Source: Blattamonas nauphoetae
Taxonomy: Eukaryota > Preaxostyla > Oxymonadida
Assembly (NCBI GenBank): GCA_033064195.1
Contig: JARBJD010000076.1
Coordinates: forward strand, 186,001-250,000
Direction of reading: 5' to 3'
DNA length: 64,000 nucleotides
The notes beneath the pieces were generated by a model. That model made no database searches, was not told the DNA's origin, and saw only the letters and a list, made by a program, of their open reading frames with translations. Of the stretch, positions 10,015 through 20,938 are shown in pieces (the stretch's first letter is position 1; every line of letters begins with the position of its first letter). Both the position numbers and the translations under genes were made by a program.

Positions 10015-12540
10015 TCATGGCCACTGTCCTTCGGTCTCAGGGCATTCGGTTAAGTTCCAACAATGAGGTTTTGACAGGAGGGACGCCATATTCGCGATGT
10101 TGTTCAGCAAATCAATCAAATTCAATGTCACTGGCTTTGTTCTTGTGATTCTGGAACCGCGAGACAATCCAACGACGCCTTCTTCGTTTGACGGAATGAG
10201 GTTGGAGATGTCTTCGTGCTCCATCATCACGAACTCGGTGATTGACGACGTATCAGCATACACATTGTCAAGCATGCTTCCGAGTGTTTCAATTCGAAAT
10301 ATCAGCATTTCTTCAATGTCTTCATCACTCAGAATGAATTCGATCCCATTGCCTTCGAAGCAAGTCGAGGTTGGTCGAGAGGCGCGAAGGGTGGAGAAGA
10401 CGGAGCAGATCAGAGTGTTGATTGATGTTGTGATGTGTGTTGAGAGCTCGGTCACTTGATCTGTCGTGATGGAGCAGGAATTGAAAGTGTTGTGCACAAC
10501 GATGAACATTGAAATCATCGCTCCTCCAATCAGAAGAGATGACATTACCAGAATCGGGATGAACACGGGAAGCAGCTTCTTCTTGTCCTCATCCAGCGAA
10601 AGAATGCTCCCAGCTCGTTGATTCTTCTTTTTCTTCGGTTTCTACGCAATGCCTCCTCCAGCCACCGACGCTAGCTTGCTCTGTTCGCTGATTCTGCTCA
10701 TCGTCTCCGCCACTAAACTCCTAACTCCACACCCACACCATCTGTCTTCCCTCCCTCCTCCTCTTTCATCTTCGGCGCTGGTGCAGGATCGAGGCTTCAC
10801 TCTGAATCTCTCTTCACTGCAGTCAGCTCATCCTTTGTGACAAGCTCTGTCTCCACTCGGCGGTAGATGAGTCGATACGCACACGACTTGGAGGGATCAT
10901 TCGCACTGTCTGAACTTCGTGTTGTGGAATGCGCATCCTTCTTCTCCCTCGCCAGCTGCTGTGCAGTGAGGGTGCAGTATGTTTTCGGTGTGGCTTCGCT
11001 TTTCTCGAAAATCGCACAGGACGCGTCAATACACAACGCCCAGTCGACGGTCTCGAAGTTGCGTACGCAAACATAATACTGGCCTTGTTCTGTCGCCCCC
11101 GAGTTGAATGTCACTGAGGAGAGCTCGTAAAGGAGCGGGTTGGGTTGAGGGGGGCAACAAAGAAGGTGGGGAAGGGGTGGGAAGCGTCTCAATCATGGTT
11201 TTGTGAACCACCTCGCGCTTCGACTCGCACGTGACTCATGCATAGATTTTGTCGCCAACGAGGAGGTTCCTTTCGAGGATGGGCTCAGAGTGAGATGTTC
11301 GTAATTGGCGAGTGAGGCATGAGGTGAAATGACGGAATGAGTCATGGAAGAGAGTGTTGAGAAATGCCTCTCCTCTTTTCCCGTCTGTTTGATCGTTTGG
11401 AAGTGACACACACTCTCGATTCTTGCGAAGTTCTTTTACAGAGAAATATTTGATGGCTTCCTGCACTGGACTCGTACTTGTGCATTTTGGAACTTTCCTT
11501 GAGAGTTGTTCGCTCAACAGCTTCGACTGAAGACTGTGGCCGGAAGTTGGAGGCCTCGATGTGGTTTGGTTGATTTGCTGAGTTAAAACACCGCTCGGGT
11601 CACGTACAGACACGAGTGGACTGGTTATGTGGGAGTTTGCGGTTTTTTTGGTTGTTGACGAAGAGAGTGACTGGAGTGGGGGAAGATGGTGGTTGGACCG
11701 TTGGTGGCTTCGTTTGGACTTGTGAAGGCCCAACCAATGAATGAGTCGGAGCAGATTGGAGAGAAGACGGCATTGCGGGTGTGAAAGAGACAATTGGAGT
11801 GGGTTGGGTGGGGATGATAAGTGACACAGATGACTTGGTTGGATCATCCACTTTACGAGTCAGTATTTGATATTGTGCATTTCCCATTTCATTCATCTCG
11901 ACTTCGCTGCGTGTCCCGTAAACATTTGTGTCGAACGTCACACTCTAAAGGGAGTTGTGGAGGTAGAGTTGGCGAACGATGTTAAATCCGTTTTCCAAAG
12001 GTATCGTTATCGTTGCTTGCTTCACCGCTCATTTTGTTGTGGTCTTCATAGCTGAGGCTTGGGAAATAGGGTATTTTTGAACTTTCGGGGAGATCAGTGG
12101 ATGCTGGATTGGATCGCTGGAGTCTCATCAGGAACCGTGTTGTGGAGGACGGGAATTGGTTCATTCGGTCTATTAGTCCATTTTGAGCGGGAAAACGTGC
12201 AAGAGATGAAGAACACACCCACGGAAACGCCGAGAAAGGCGAACGCCCAAACGATCCACATGATGGGATTCAGCCGCGTCTTGTCATTGCCAACGAATGA
12301 ACATATCATTCCAATGAGATGGAAGACTGCGATATCAGCACACATTGCTGTGGAAATGCGTTGGTCATGTCTTTGAAGAATGGGAGCATGAAGAAGGAGC
12401 TCCTGGAGAGGAGGAGAGATAGTGCGAGGCAAGCAACGGTTAGATATTGGGGGAATCGTCTGAGGAACATAATGAGGATGGGAAGGGCCACGTTGGTTAA
12501 CAAGACAAGTGTAATGAAGATACCTGTTTGGTAAGTCGAG
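10015..12540 (-). pseudogene. multi-pass membrane protein remnant
   Basis: Co-oriented open segments on the minus strand appear to be one decayed gene. From the 5' side: a hydrophobic segment with ALPILIMFL and ACLALSLLLS (12306-12503); a further membrane segment with MWIVWAFAFLGVSVGVFFIS (12094-12370); long Pro/Ser/Thr-rich and polar regions (11236-11941); a coding-like domain around SSVTFNSGATEQGQYY (10797-11190); and a membrane segment FIPILVMSSLLIGGAMIS followed by a polar domain (10015-10640). Several frame changes are required. The overall plan (membrane spans, large soluble loop, another span) resembles protist membrane sensors, but I could not assign a family. Some gaps may be short introns: an AG precedes the 10.64-kb segment. 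Confidence 0.45.
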
Positions 12541-13617
12541 TGTGATCAAGACATCAATTACAAATCAAAAAAGGGAAATAGGAAAATATGAGGGCAAAAA
12601 CAAGGGAGAGGCATACTGAGATACTGAATCATCAATATCTCATTCCTTTCGGTCCAGATCAGATCTGTATTGTTGCAAGTCATCCATTCCAGACTAATGA
12701 AGAGAAGTGAACGGAAAAAAGAAGAAAAACAATGGAAACACAAACTGTTATTGTGAGAGTTGCATCTATCAGCTGAGTTTGTAATCATTGTCAGAGAAGA
12801 GAAGAGGAAATACCGAGTCGCGTCGATCACAATAAATCTTGCTTCAATGGAGACAAAATTGAGTCATTTCCAGACAATAGAAGTGTTGAATGGAGAACTT
12901 ACTTCAAATCGCGGGATGAGATGTCCAGAAAGAAAAGAGTTGATGATGACAACTTGACATGGGGAAGATGATCAGATCATAGGACAGGACAGGACAGGAC
13001 ATGTCCGATTTGTCCTGTTTTGAGATATGCACAGAAGTTGGATGAACTAATTGAGAGAAATCTACAGTGTGAATATAAGGTGCTTGTCCGATTTTGTCCT
13101 ACTATGTCCTCTCTTGGGCGGATCGTCCTATAAACTCCTAATTAGGAGATAGGAGGACAGAGCCCCAGAAAGTCGTGATTCGTCACCAAAACGGTTTTCA
13201 CGCTCTGAACCGCTCTTCTCGACAATTTTAGATGGTGATAAACGAATCTGAATGATAAACTCCACGATAGTGTCAGAAAAAGGCAAAGATAAAAACAACG
13301 CATTCCAATTGTCGTTTAGAGACATTCTCTGGCATTTAACAGAACAGAAGGGAGACAAAGAGTGTTTGACGAGCAGAGAGAAGGTGAATTCAGACGAAAT
13401 CGAGGCAAATAATGGTGTATTTCTGAATCGGACAGGACCTCTGTCCTCTGTCCTCAAGATCCGGTGCTCTGTCCGTCCGCTTAACATCATAATTTGTCTC
13501 TTCTCTTCTTTTTGTTCCTCCATCAGATGTTCGACGGACGATCCTCAAAGAAGAGTCGAACGCCAGTCCAACCACTTGTGTATCACACTCTTTCCTTTCC
13601 AATACTATCTCGCATGA
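12541..13617. other. no clear gene; GGACA-rich patches
   Basis: Contains a short AGGAC microsatellite (about 12980-13000), several scattered GTCC/GGAC motifs at 13085-13160 and 13425-13470, and a 14-bp palindrome CTCCTAATTAGGAG near 13135. These could be remnants of a transposon end, but no pair of ends with a target duplication was found. Open frames here do not look like protein. Confidence 0.4.
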
Positions 13618-14930
13618 TCCAGAATCAACCCTGAAACAGTAAACCAGAACTTCTCTCGCCTCCAAAACAAGAATTGGAATTGTCAGGAGATGAAACAACC
13701 GGGAGACTCAGAGAAGGAAGTCAGCAGTGAAAGACACAAAATCGACGAAGTTTGGCAATGAACTATTGTCCTTCCATTTTTATCGTTGAACAACAGGTTG
13801 ACAGAATACGGACAACAGACATATTCGAAAATTCAGTCGCTCAATAAGACGTCTACACAACTAACAACCAACACTGATAACATCAGCACTCAATTTCTAC
13901 AATTGAGTACCGAGTTGCAATCGTTGGTTGCTCGAATGTAAGAGGTGATTGGATTGATGAACATATGAGTTGACGATCGTATGAATCAACAGATACAACC
14001 GTTCATCAACCAACAACAAAACTCACAGCTGTCGACGTCCAGAACAATTCCGAACAAAACAATATAAGATTTAGCCATAGCTCCAAGTGATCAACCAGAT
14101 TTTATCACACAGCTCGAAACGCTTGGATATTCAAAGGAGACTCACGAAAGATCATTTGAGAGACTGTTTGAAGGCCTGTGTGAAAGTGGACAGACTGCAG
14201 AAGACAATTCTCTGCGGCGAACAGAAAAGCATCGATCCGATCTGACCACTCATCAATTCAAGCTTCAACTCTCTCGGAATGAAATCGAAACGCAACAACC
14301 CCTCACCGATCTTCAAGATCTCTTTTCGAAAATCGACAGTTTGGACAAGAAGACAACTCACCAATTGATGGCCCTCACACCAATCTCTCGCCCGACATCA
14401 AATGGTCCAACACCACAGACGCGCAGAACCTCTCAACCAGAGCAGAGGAAAGATATGAATGAAACACCTCGTCGCCTTTCGACACACATCTCAGATCCTA
14501 TCCTATTCCAAGAATAGCCACAATCTCAATCCAACTCAACTGATACTTTTGCGCACGATCTATCAAACCCTAAAGACCATGTATTGGATCTTGAAGAAAG
14601 ACTGAACCACACGTCCTTCCTAATCAACCACCTTGACGAGATTGTGACGCAAGTTGGGAAGGATGATGTCCAATCGGCCTCGTCTCTCCTTTCGATCGCT
14701 GGCGACAACAGTAGACTCTGACGGGATCAGATTCGACGAACTTGATAATCGAGTGGACGAGCAGGAAGAAATAACACAGCAAACGTTGAAAGAGCACTCC
14801 CAGTTGATCAAACACCACATCACCCAACAAACTGACTCGCTTGATTCTCAATTAACAACCATCTCGACGACTCATCAACTGTGTCTTTTGACTTCTTTGA
14901 TTGCTCCAACTTCAATACAATACAGTTGAT
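13618..14930 (+). pseudogene. coiled-coil protein remnant with several in-frame stops
   Basis: One frame from 13618 to about 14720 stays coding-like, with Gln/Leu/Ser/Thr heptad-like stretches (SLNKTSTQLTTN, FLQLSTELQSL, LQDLFSKIDSLDKK, DLEERLNHTSFL). It is cut by TGA 13759, TAA 13939, TGA 13966, TAA 14065 and TAG 14515. After a frame change the theme continues at 14654-14929 (DELDNRVDEQEEITQQTLKE). The function is unknown; a long coiled-coil structural protein is likely. The density of stops says pseudogene. The TAA and TAG codons replace plausible Gln codons, which single C-to-T changes would explain. Confidence 0.5.
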
Positions 14931-15608
14931 CCGTCCATATCACCGATTATCAAACGAAGATCGATCACACTTCAAAGGACGCCAGATGCAACTCAGAAGT
15001 TTCGAATCGACTGAACTGTCACAGTATCCAGCGCTGATCACTGAAGTACACCCACCACCACATTCATCTTCTCCTGTACTGATGCAAGAATTCACAATCA
15101 AACACAACAAATCTCCCACTATTCTCGATAGAGGGTGAGACACCGATGAACTATTGGAACTAGACATAATTCTTCGAGCTTTCGCGCAGCTATGAAATTA
15201 TTCGGAGTGATAATACGGAGATCTAGTCGATAATCTGACAGACCGAAAATGAAAGGAAACACCAACACAAAAGGCCTTTGATCGATTGAACAGCATTGAA
15301 ACAGCTTGCGCAAGTGCTTGAGTGATTGTTCACATTTCGTTATCTTTCTTGATTCGATATTTCTCCTTCTTCGTCTGACTAACTCGAAATATCGTGTTTC
15401 TACCCACTTTCTTGTCTTTAAAAGTTGGATACCCAATTAATTCGTTGTGTGGCATGTAAAACAAGAACCGAAAAGTATGAGACAGCAAGACCATAAGAGG
15501 AAGAGAATGAAAACAAAAATTGAGAAATCTCGGAGCCGATGGCAATAAATACAACCAAAACGATTTAACTGGATCATTCAATCATTGTTCTTCAGTTGGT
15601 AGTGGCCT
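14931..15608. other. no clear gene
   Basis: Short frames only, with low-complexity Thr/Ser/Pro codons near 15000-15100. Nothing recognisable. Confidence 0.35.
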
Positions 15609-16190
15609 ATTCGACAGTCCACTTGAAGTTCTCGAGCGGGAGTTCGATGGAGTGGATCCGGTCTGAAATGATCATGGTGGTCTTGTTGTGCGTCGGCTGA
15701 AGGTATACAACGACCTTGGATTGTGTTTAATCCAGCGAAGGGAAGAGGTGGACGTGTCGAGTGAGGGGGACGAAGGATTTGATCTGATTCCTCGCTCCTC
15801 TGGCAGACAACTAAAACGAAGGGAGCGTTGATTGCTCAACCAAGCCTGATTTCCTTTGTGTGTGCTGCGACTTTGTGTGAGGTGATGAGAATCCAGAATG
15901 ACGTGTTGCAAAAGATAGCGAGGAGTTCTGACACAGCGACTGATTCAGCTTGTGCACTTTCGGCCGGCTGTTCTCCTCCGTCTTCAGCGGCTCCTGAAGG
16001 GGAGACTCAATCAACGACGAACTGATGGTCGTGCCCTGAGACTTCGAAAACGCCAGCGGAGGATGATGATCCTGAAGACCAGGAAGTTGTGACGTGGCTG
16101 AGCCAATGATCAACGTCGTTTTGCGGGTTTGAATTGAGAATATCCTTGCGAGACGCATTTGGAAGTTGCATCGACAATTGAGGGTCATTT
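15609..16190 (-). pseudogene. 3' end of an unidentified gene
   Basis: The minus strand ends in a coding-like run (KVVVYLQPTHNKTT, then SIELPLENFKWTVE) with a stop at 15609-15611. It follows FVPLTRHVHLFPSLD in the same frame, interrupted by one TAA. Upstream, 15811-16188 is another Ser/Thr-rich open stretch in a different frame. It may be the C-terminal region of the kinase remnant just upstream (16300-16785) or a separate gene; I cannot decide. Function not recognised. Confidence 0.35.
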
Positions 16191-16299
16191 TTGAAAGTAA
16201 TCAGCGCTCACTGTGGAAACAGAATAGGGCGACGAGACATTGGGAGAAGCGTTTTGAGAGGTGATGGGTGAACGATTGGGGATGGATTGTCGTTCACGC

Positions 16300-16785
16300 A
16301 GTACGTCCTCGCTGCATTGGCCCTTCGACACAGTTGGTCGTATTCTGGCTGGTCTGGGAACAGCGGCCGCCCTAGAATCAAGTCCGCCGAGATACACTTG
16401 ACACTTCACACGTCGATCTGGCTCAAATTACCGAACACCGCACTCCCATCGTCAATCACTTAGACTTTCGGCAGACATGCGTGAATTCGAATATTCTTCA
16501 GCTTCAGATCACAATGGATGACTTTCAGTTCTCACGAAAAGCACGTGGCCTCCAACAGCTGTGAAGCAATCTGCAACAACCGAATTGTTAGTCAGAGGAA
16601 TATCATCAGAGATATCAAGACTTTGATCAAAAACGAAACGACACACATATTATATCAGCTGAAGGGAGAATCACTTGAAACAGCCTTGTTTCAAAACACT
16701 GTATACGTCATTACCCAACAGCTCCGTATCAAAGCAGTGGTGTCCGTTTTAAACATAGTCATCGATCAGCCGAACAGAGTGAACT
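16300..16785 (-). pseudogene. DYRK/HIPK-like protein kinase remnant
   Basis: Reading minus across frames reveals kinase motifs in the right order: VRLIDDY near 16770; ELLGNDVYSVLKQGCFK (hinge region, as in DYRK kinases); IASQLLEA; the catalytic loop VIHCDLKLKNIRI near 16490-16530 with the HxDLKxxN residues; VIDDGSAVFGN, the counterpart of the DFG segment but with the Phe replaced; and CISADLILGRPLFP then PEYDQLCR, the C-lobe landmark of CMGC/DYRK kinases near 16330-16400. The activation segment and P+1 loop are missing and several stops interrupt it. Clearly a decayed kinase gene; the DYRK-like subfamily rests on the ELL and GRPLFP blocks. Confidence 0.6.
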
Positions 16786-17045
16786 TCGTGGGGTTGTGAG
16801 TTCGGACACAAAGATTGAAGATGAAGGTGCTATACAGAGTGACAGAGGTGACAGTTGAACGAGCCCTAATCACGGCTTTTAAATTGTGGTTGAATTGATC
16901 CATGACCAACGTATAAAGAATTGCTGAAAATGAACCAAAATGAGATGGAAGCCATATTAACAGTTCTTTCTTCATCATTTCTCACCCCTTCCTCCGCCCT
17001 CTCATCCTCCGAACTCACCGCAATCTTCGCACTTTTCTTCTCGTT

Positions 17046-18658
17046 GTGTTTGCCATCATCCATTCGGACAGCATCGGCCGTGTGGACAATGTGTCTCTCG
17101 ATCTCCAAGATTTTGATGTGAGTGCAATTAATCCAAAAGGCTCATCGCTGACATTGATTTCGATTCACTTTTACCCGTCTCAGAATTCCGAGTTAGCAAC
17201 AGCGAAAGAGAACTCGACTTTGAACGTGACAGCTTGCAGATATTATGTTGGTAAGGTGGCATTTCCGATATTGCAAGGATCAGGGAGCCACCTGATTGTA
17301 TCGAACATGACATTCGCCGACATGAACATCACGTCCTCGCTGATCCAATGTGTTCGCCTGGACGACGACCCGAGCCTTTCGATTGTTGTGCTGCATTCGT
17401 CGTTTGATCGGATAAACCTCCTCGCGCAGAACCCGCTTCTGGCTGGCCCGAAATTGTGAATGTGTATGTCTTCAACACCACCTTCACGCAAATCGCGTGT
17501 TTGGGATGCAGGCCTCGAAGCTGTCGCTGTTTGAAAGAACGTGGCCTTCGCTGAGAAGGGCGAAGTGTTGGTCGCGACGTGCCGAACAAAGAACACGACA
17601 GCATCTGAATTGTGGCCGAACGGTGGTTTCTGTTCCTTCCGCACGAGCAAGTCTCGCTAAATGTGAGCTTCACGAACTGCGAAGGCTCCTCGGCGCCGAA
17701 GGGAAGCGGAGGGTTGATTTATGTGTCTGGAGACAGCCAGCTGGACTTCTGCGACGTTTCGAGTGAAGAGACGTCGACTGGGGAGTGCGGAGGGTTTGTT
17801 TATGCCGGCGGAGATGGGAGGAGCTGTTCTCTTACGACGACACACCAGCAGATTCTGTCTCGAAATCGGACTTCGTGAAGTGCACAAGCTCGACAAGCGG
17901 GGATGGGGATTTTATTCTTCAGTTCCACGTCGGCTCTGAATGGTCGAACAAAGGCGGTGCGCTGACCCGAATGGCGATTTTCTGTTCGATTGAAGAGGCT
18001 GTGTCTTGCTGGCCGCGGTGGTGGTTGCACTCTGCTTGTGCTGCTGTGGATGTTGTGCTGGGTGTGTACGCGGGTGGGGGAAGATAGCCGCCAAATAACC
18101 ACACATTGAAGCTCGGAGGAACCATAAATCCGCCACCTCCTCGCTCTCCCACGAACCGTGCCATGCGCAGCTCCCAGCCAGCTATCAACAGGCTCCCCAT
18201 CACTATGTCCCTGTCTGGTCTGCTCAACAGCCTGTTGATTTCCAGCAGTACCCGCTTGTACCGACGTACAGGGTGAGTGAAAAGTAACCTTCATCCCACA
18301 ATTGTGTTTTTTTCCTTCTTTTCGAAAACAAACGTCACATTGAGATAGTCGTTGCCGTACTGTTTGCTCAAAACCTCATTTACGGATTTCTTTCTTATCT
18401 AGATCAATTCAGCATACGAATGATGTCAAATCGTTCGTATGCCACTACGTCCGGCACTACGACGAACGGGTGCTTATGAGACTTAATAATCATTCTTGTC
18501 TCACTTCACATCTTGAAACTCTTGTTTTTCAACTTTTTCACAAAAGACATTGATCAACCCTTAGAACAGGTTACTTTTCACTCACCCTGTACGAGATCGA
18601 TCTGATCCACAGCAAGTATGGTCTTTCCGGACAAAACCACAAACCGTACAAGCCATGA
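17046..18658 (+). pseudogene. beta-helix surface protein with TM and tail, split by a MITE
   Basis: Beta-helix coils are clear: SSLTLISIHFYPSQ, LIVSNMTFADMNITSS (17046-17459), VYVFNTTFTQIA, VSLNVSFTNCEGSSAP and GGLIYVSGDSQLDFCDVSS (17612-17878), then SKSDFVKCTSSTSGDGDF. A hydrophobic stretch LLAAVVVALCLCCCGCC near 18000-18060 is a likely membrane span, followed by a Pro/Gln/Tyr-rich cytoplasmic tail (PASYQQAPHHYVPVW). The MITE at 18269-18589 interrupts the tail. Without it and one TA, the frame passes from VPTY into EIDLIHSKYG and stops at 18656-18658. Frame changes near 17450 and 17815, plus a stop near the membrane span, make this a pseudogene unless they are assembly errors. Confidence 0.65.
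18269..18589. mobile_element. 321-bp MITE with TA target duplication (Tc1/mariner type)
   Basis: The left end CAGGGTGAGTGAAAAGTAAC and the right end GTTACTTTTCACTCACCCTG are perfect inverted repeats (about 22 bp), flanked by TA at 18267-18268 and 18590-18591. There is no coding capacity. It lies in the cytoplasmic-tail codons of the surface-protein gene 17046-18658. Confidence 0.9.
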
Positions 18659-18720
18659 AGCAATCAGAAAAAATACATCAAAATCAGTTCTGATTAGCGA
18701 TTGTTCGGGAGCGGTTGATA

Positions 18721-19192
18721 GTGGTCGGACAAACCCGTGAGAGCGGATAAACCCGTTAACCATTCCACATGAGCATAGCAGTCCCCCCTCTTCACTAAAA
18801 TTATCCTTCCACTTCCCGTTCATTACTCTTTTTATTTTTTTTAAAACAGGAGTCACTGTTGAAAGAATGATTGTGAAATGGAATGAGAAAAATGTAAGTC
18901 GAAATGTGCTCGGAACTTAGCCAATATCTTCCCAGGCGTCCAAGGGATGGTACATTGAGATACGACCTCTTTGTACTCAGCATCACATACAGGGTGTCGT
19001 GGCTGGTCATTCATCGATTTGAACTGACCCATTGACCTCGATCAAACATCTGAACAGGGGACAAATCATTTCAGAATTCGAACAATAACTTTCTTTCAAG
19101 CACAACATATCAGTCGTCATAATAAAAGTTTCAATGTGAAGTGGGGTATGTTGGGAACGGGTTTATCCGACTTAACGGGTTTATCCGGGTAC
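18721..19192. mobile_element. 472-bp MITE, pogo-like ends
   Basis: The left end GTGGTCGGACAAACCCG (18721) and the reverse complement of the right end GTACCCGGATAAACCCG (ending 19192) match at 14 of 17 positions. The similarity continues into a second GGATAAACCCGTT block, giving ~45-bp imperfect inverted repeats. TA flanks both sides (18719-18720 and 19193-19194). The GTGGT tip resembles that of the pogo element at 59187-60810. No coding capacity. Confidence 0.65.
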
Positions 19193-19249
19193 TATGAGTG
19201 TTTTCTACGAACTCCGTGGCGCCGAAGGAGGAGGCTGGGTCTGAGCCTG

Positions 19250-19723
19250 CTATTGTCTCAGCGCTTCTTCCTGTACTGTCAACGTAGATTCAGTCAGATC
19301 TTTCATTTTCTTTATCATGAAATCAGGTTCAAACGGACGCAGTGTTTTGATTCCGAAGAAGTATTCTTGAACCATGTCGTTTGTAACGAAGCTGAACACT
19401 GCCATCACCACTGATACTCCGATCTGAGCTGAGTTTTTCCCAATATAGTCCATGATTTGTGTCTGAACCGTTCCTGTCAAGTGAATGTCCACAGATAACG
19501 TGCTTGCACTGTATCGTATTCTCATACAGAAATAGAGAGTAGCTCTACAGATGTATCACCTGGAAGACCTAATTCCTGCGCCATTCCAAAACGCCGAGCC
19601 GTTCGGAGTGTCGTGAACGATGAATGATGACGGGATGTGGAGGAAAGAAACTCGTTTCATCACGTTTTGCGCTGGAGCATCTATTTTGATCGTCTTGTTC
19701 GTATCATCTTTCTTTTCTGCCAT
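19250..19723 (-). CDS. small intron-containing gene, hypothetical protein (144 aa)
   Basis: Exon 1 starts at ATG 19723 (MAEKKDDTNKTIKID) and runs to 19560. A 39-nt intron at 19521-19559 (GTGATAC...TATGAG) gives exon 2, 19250-19520, ending VQEEALRQ. The joined frame is open throughout. An alternative 5' splice site 9 nt upstream would also keep the frame and delete three residues. The protein has a mildly hydrophobic segment (IGVSVVMAVFSFVTNDMV) and a charged C-terminus; no signal peptide. Not recognised. Unlike its neighbours it has no internal breaks, so it is probably an expressed host gene. It lies 57 bp from the MITE at 18721-19192. Confidence 0.6.
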
Positions 19724-20207
19724 CTTTTGAATGATACAATAGGGAAGTCAGAAGAATACTTAGACCGCGACGAATGGAACGTGGTACAATTCCTGGTGGT
19801 AACCGACCTCTAAATCGATATAAAGGTATCCTTTCTTTCGTGATGATACATCCAGACATCACGTCATCCCCACATTGCTCACGCCCGTCAGAATTATCAT
19901 TGAAAAAGGATGTGATGATGATGTTTTCACAGGTTGAGAAAAGAAACGGAAAACACAGATACATATAAGTTTCGGCAATGCCTGAGCTTGTGATATATCT
20001 TCCAATGAGTCAGGACTAATCCTGACACATTTCTTACATCCACAGAAGGACAAGACGAGACGGACGAGGGGGAAACAGTCGACTGTTTTGAGGAGTGGGG
20101 CCAGCACCGAGCAGACACTCACGAGAGAAGGGAGCAGCATCTCCATGGTTTGATTAGCTTGTTTCTCGTTTCTGAAGAGTGAGGTACCTCTTTCCTCAGG
20201 AAGCATC
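19724..20207. other. no clear gene
   Basis: The minus strand has an open stretch (19859-20209) with a hydrophobic run MEMLLPSLVSVCSVLAPLL that could be an old signal peptide, but it is not supported further. Confidence 0.35.
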
Positions 20208-20740
20208 AACGCACGAAGTGGAAGTGTGTGAACTTCAACATCACGGAAGGGGAGACGATTGGGGTGTGTGGGCGGACAGGAGCGGGGAAGTCGTCGCTTC
20301 TGTTCGTTCTGTTCCGATTTGTTGAGCTGGACCCGAAGCTAGCGCCGAAGATGATTGACATGAAGACATGATTCCCAGTTGATGCGGACCCGAACGAATA
20401 GCCGAGCATCGGACGACCCGATTTGGGAAGTGTTGGAGATGATTGAGATGTGGGAGATTGTGGCGGGTCTTCCACATGGGCTGGACTCGCGGGTGGCGGA
20501 GGGAGGAAGCAACTTCTCGGCTGGCCAGCGACAACTGTTGTGTTTTGGGCGAGCGATACTGAACAACTGCCGAGTGGTTGTGATGGACGAAGTGACTTCG
20601 AATGTGGATGTGGAGACAGACGCGAAGATTCAGCGGACGATTCGGGAGAAGTTCGGAGACAAGACAGTGATTGTGATTGCTCATTATCTAAACACGATCA
20701 TGGACTCGTCGCGGATTTTAGTCACTTCACCATACAGTCT
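20208..20740 (+). pseudogene. ABCC/MRP-type ABC transporter, second nucleotide-binding domain remnant
   Basis: The first frame reads KWKCVNFNITEGETIGVCGR followed by TGAGKSSLLFVLFRFVELD: Walker A (GRTGAGKSS) in the context typical of ABCC NBD2. After a frame change with loss of the Q-loop region, 20379 onward reads [20 protein letters not shown], the signature motif [16 protein letters not shown], Walker [13 protein letters not shown] and the H-loop [16 protein letters not shown]. Full proteins of this class have two membrane domains and two NBDs; only this last domain remains. It is a 3' fragment pseudogene. The intact protein would export anionic conjugates using ATP. Confidence 0.8.
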
Positions 20741-20938
20741 GATCGATATCTTCATTCACACAAAAACGACGACATGAAGGTTAAACTGATATAATAAACA
20801 ATAATATTGCCTACTGTTGATTCGTTGTGCTGTAGTGGAGGAGATGCGTATGTTGATCTGACCCAAAGTGAAAAGTCAGAAAAGTGACTGACTACTGACA
20901 CGCATTTTCTCCTAGTCACCCATGTATAGCCTACACTA

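Noticed and set aside
12980-13470. GGACA-rich patches as transposon ends
   Set aside because: No inverted pair with matching flanks could be found.
13939-14517. Reassignment of TAA/TAG to Gln in this genome
   Set aside because: Intact genes here end at TAA, TAG and TGA in the expected places, and two TGA also interrupt the same remnant; decay explains it better.
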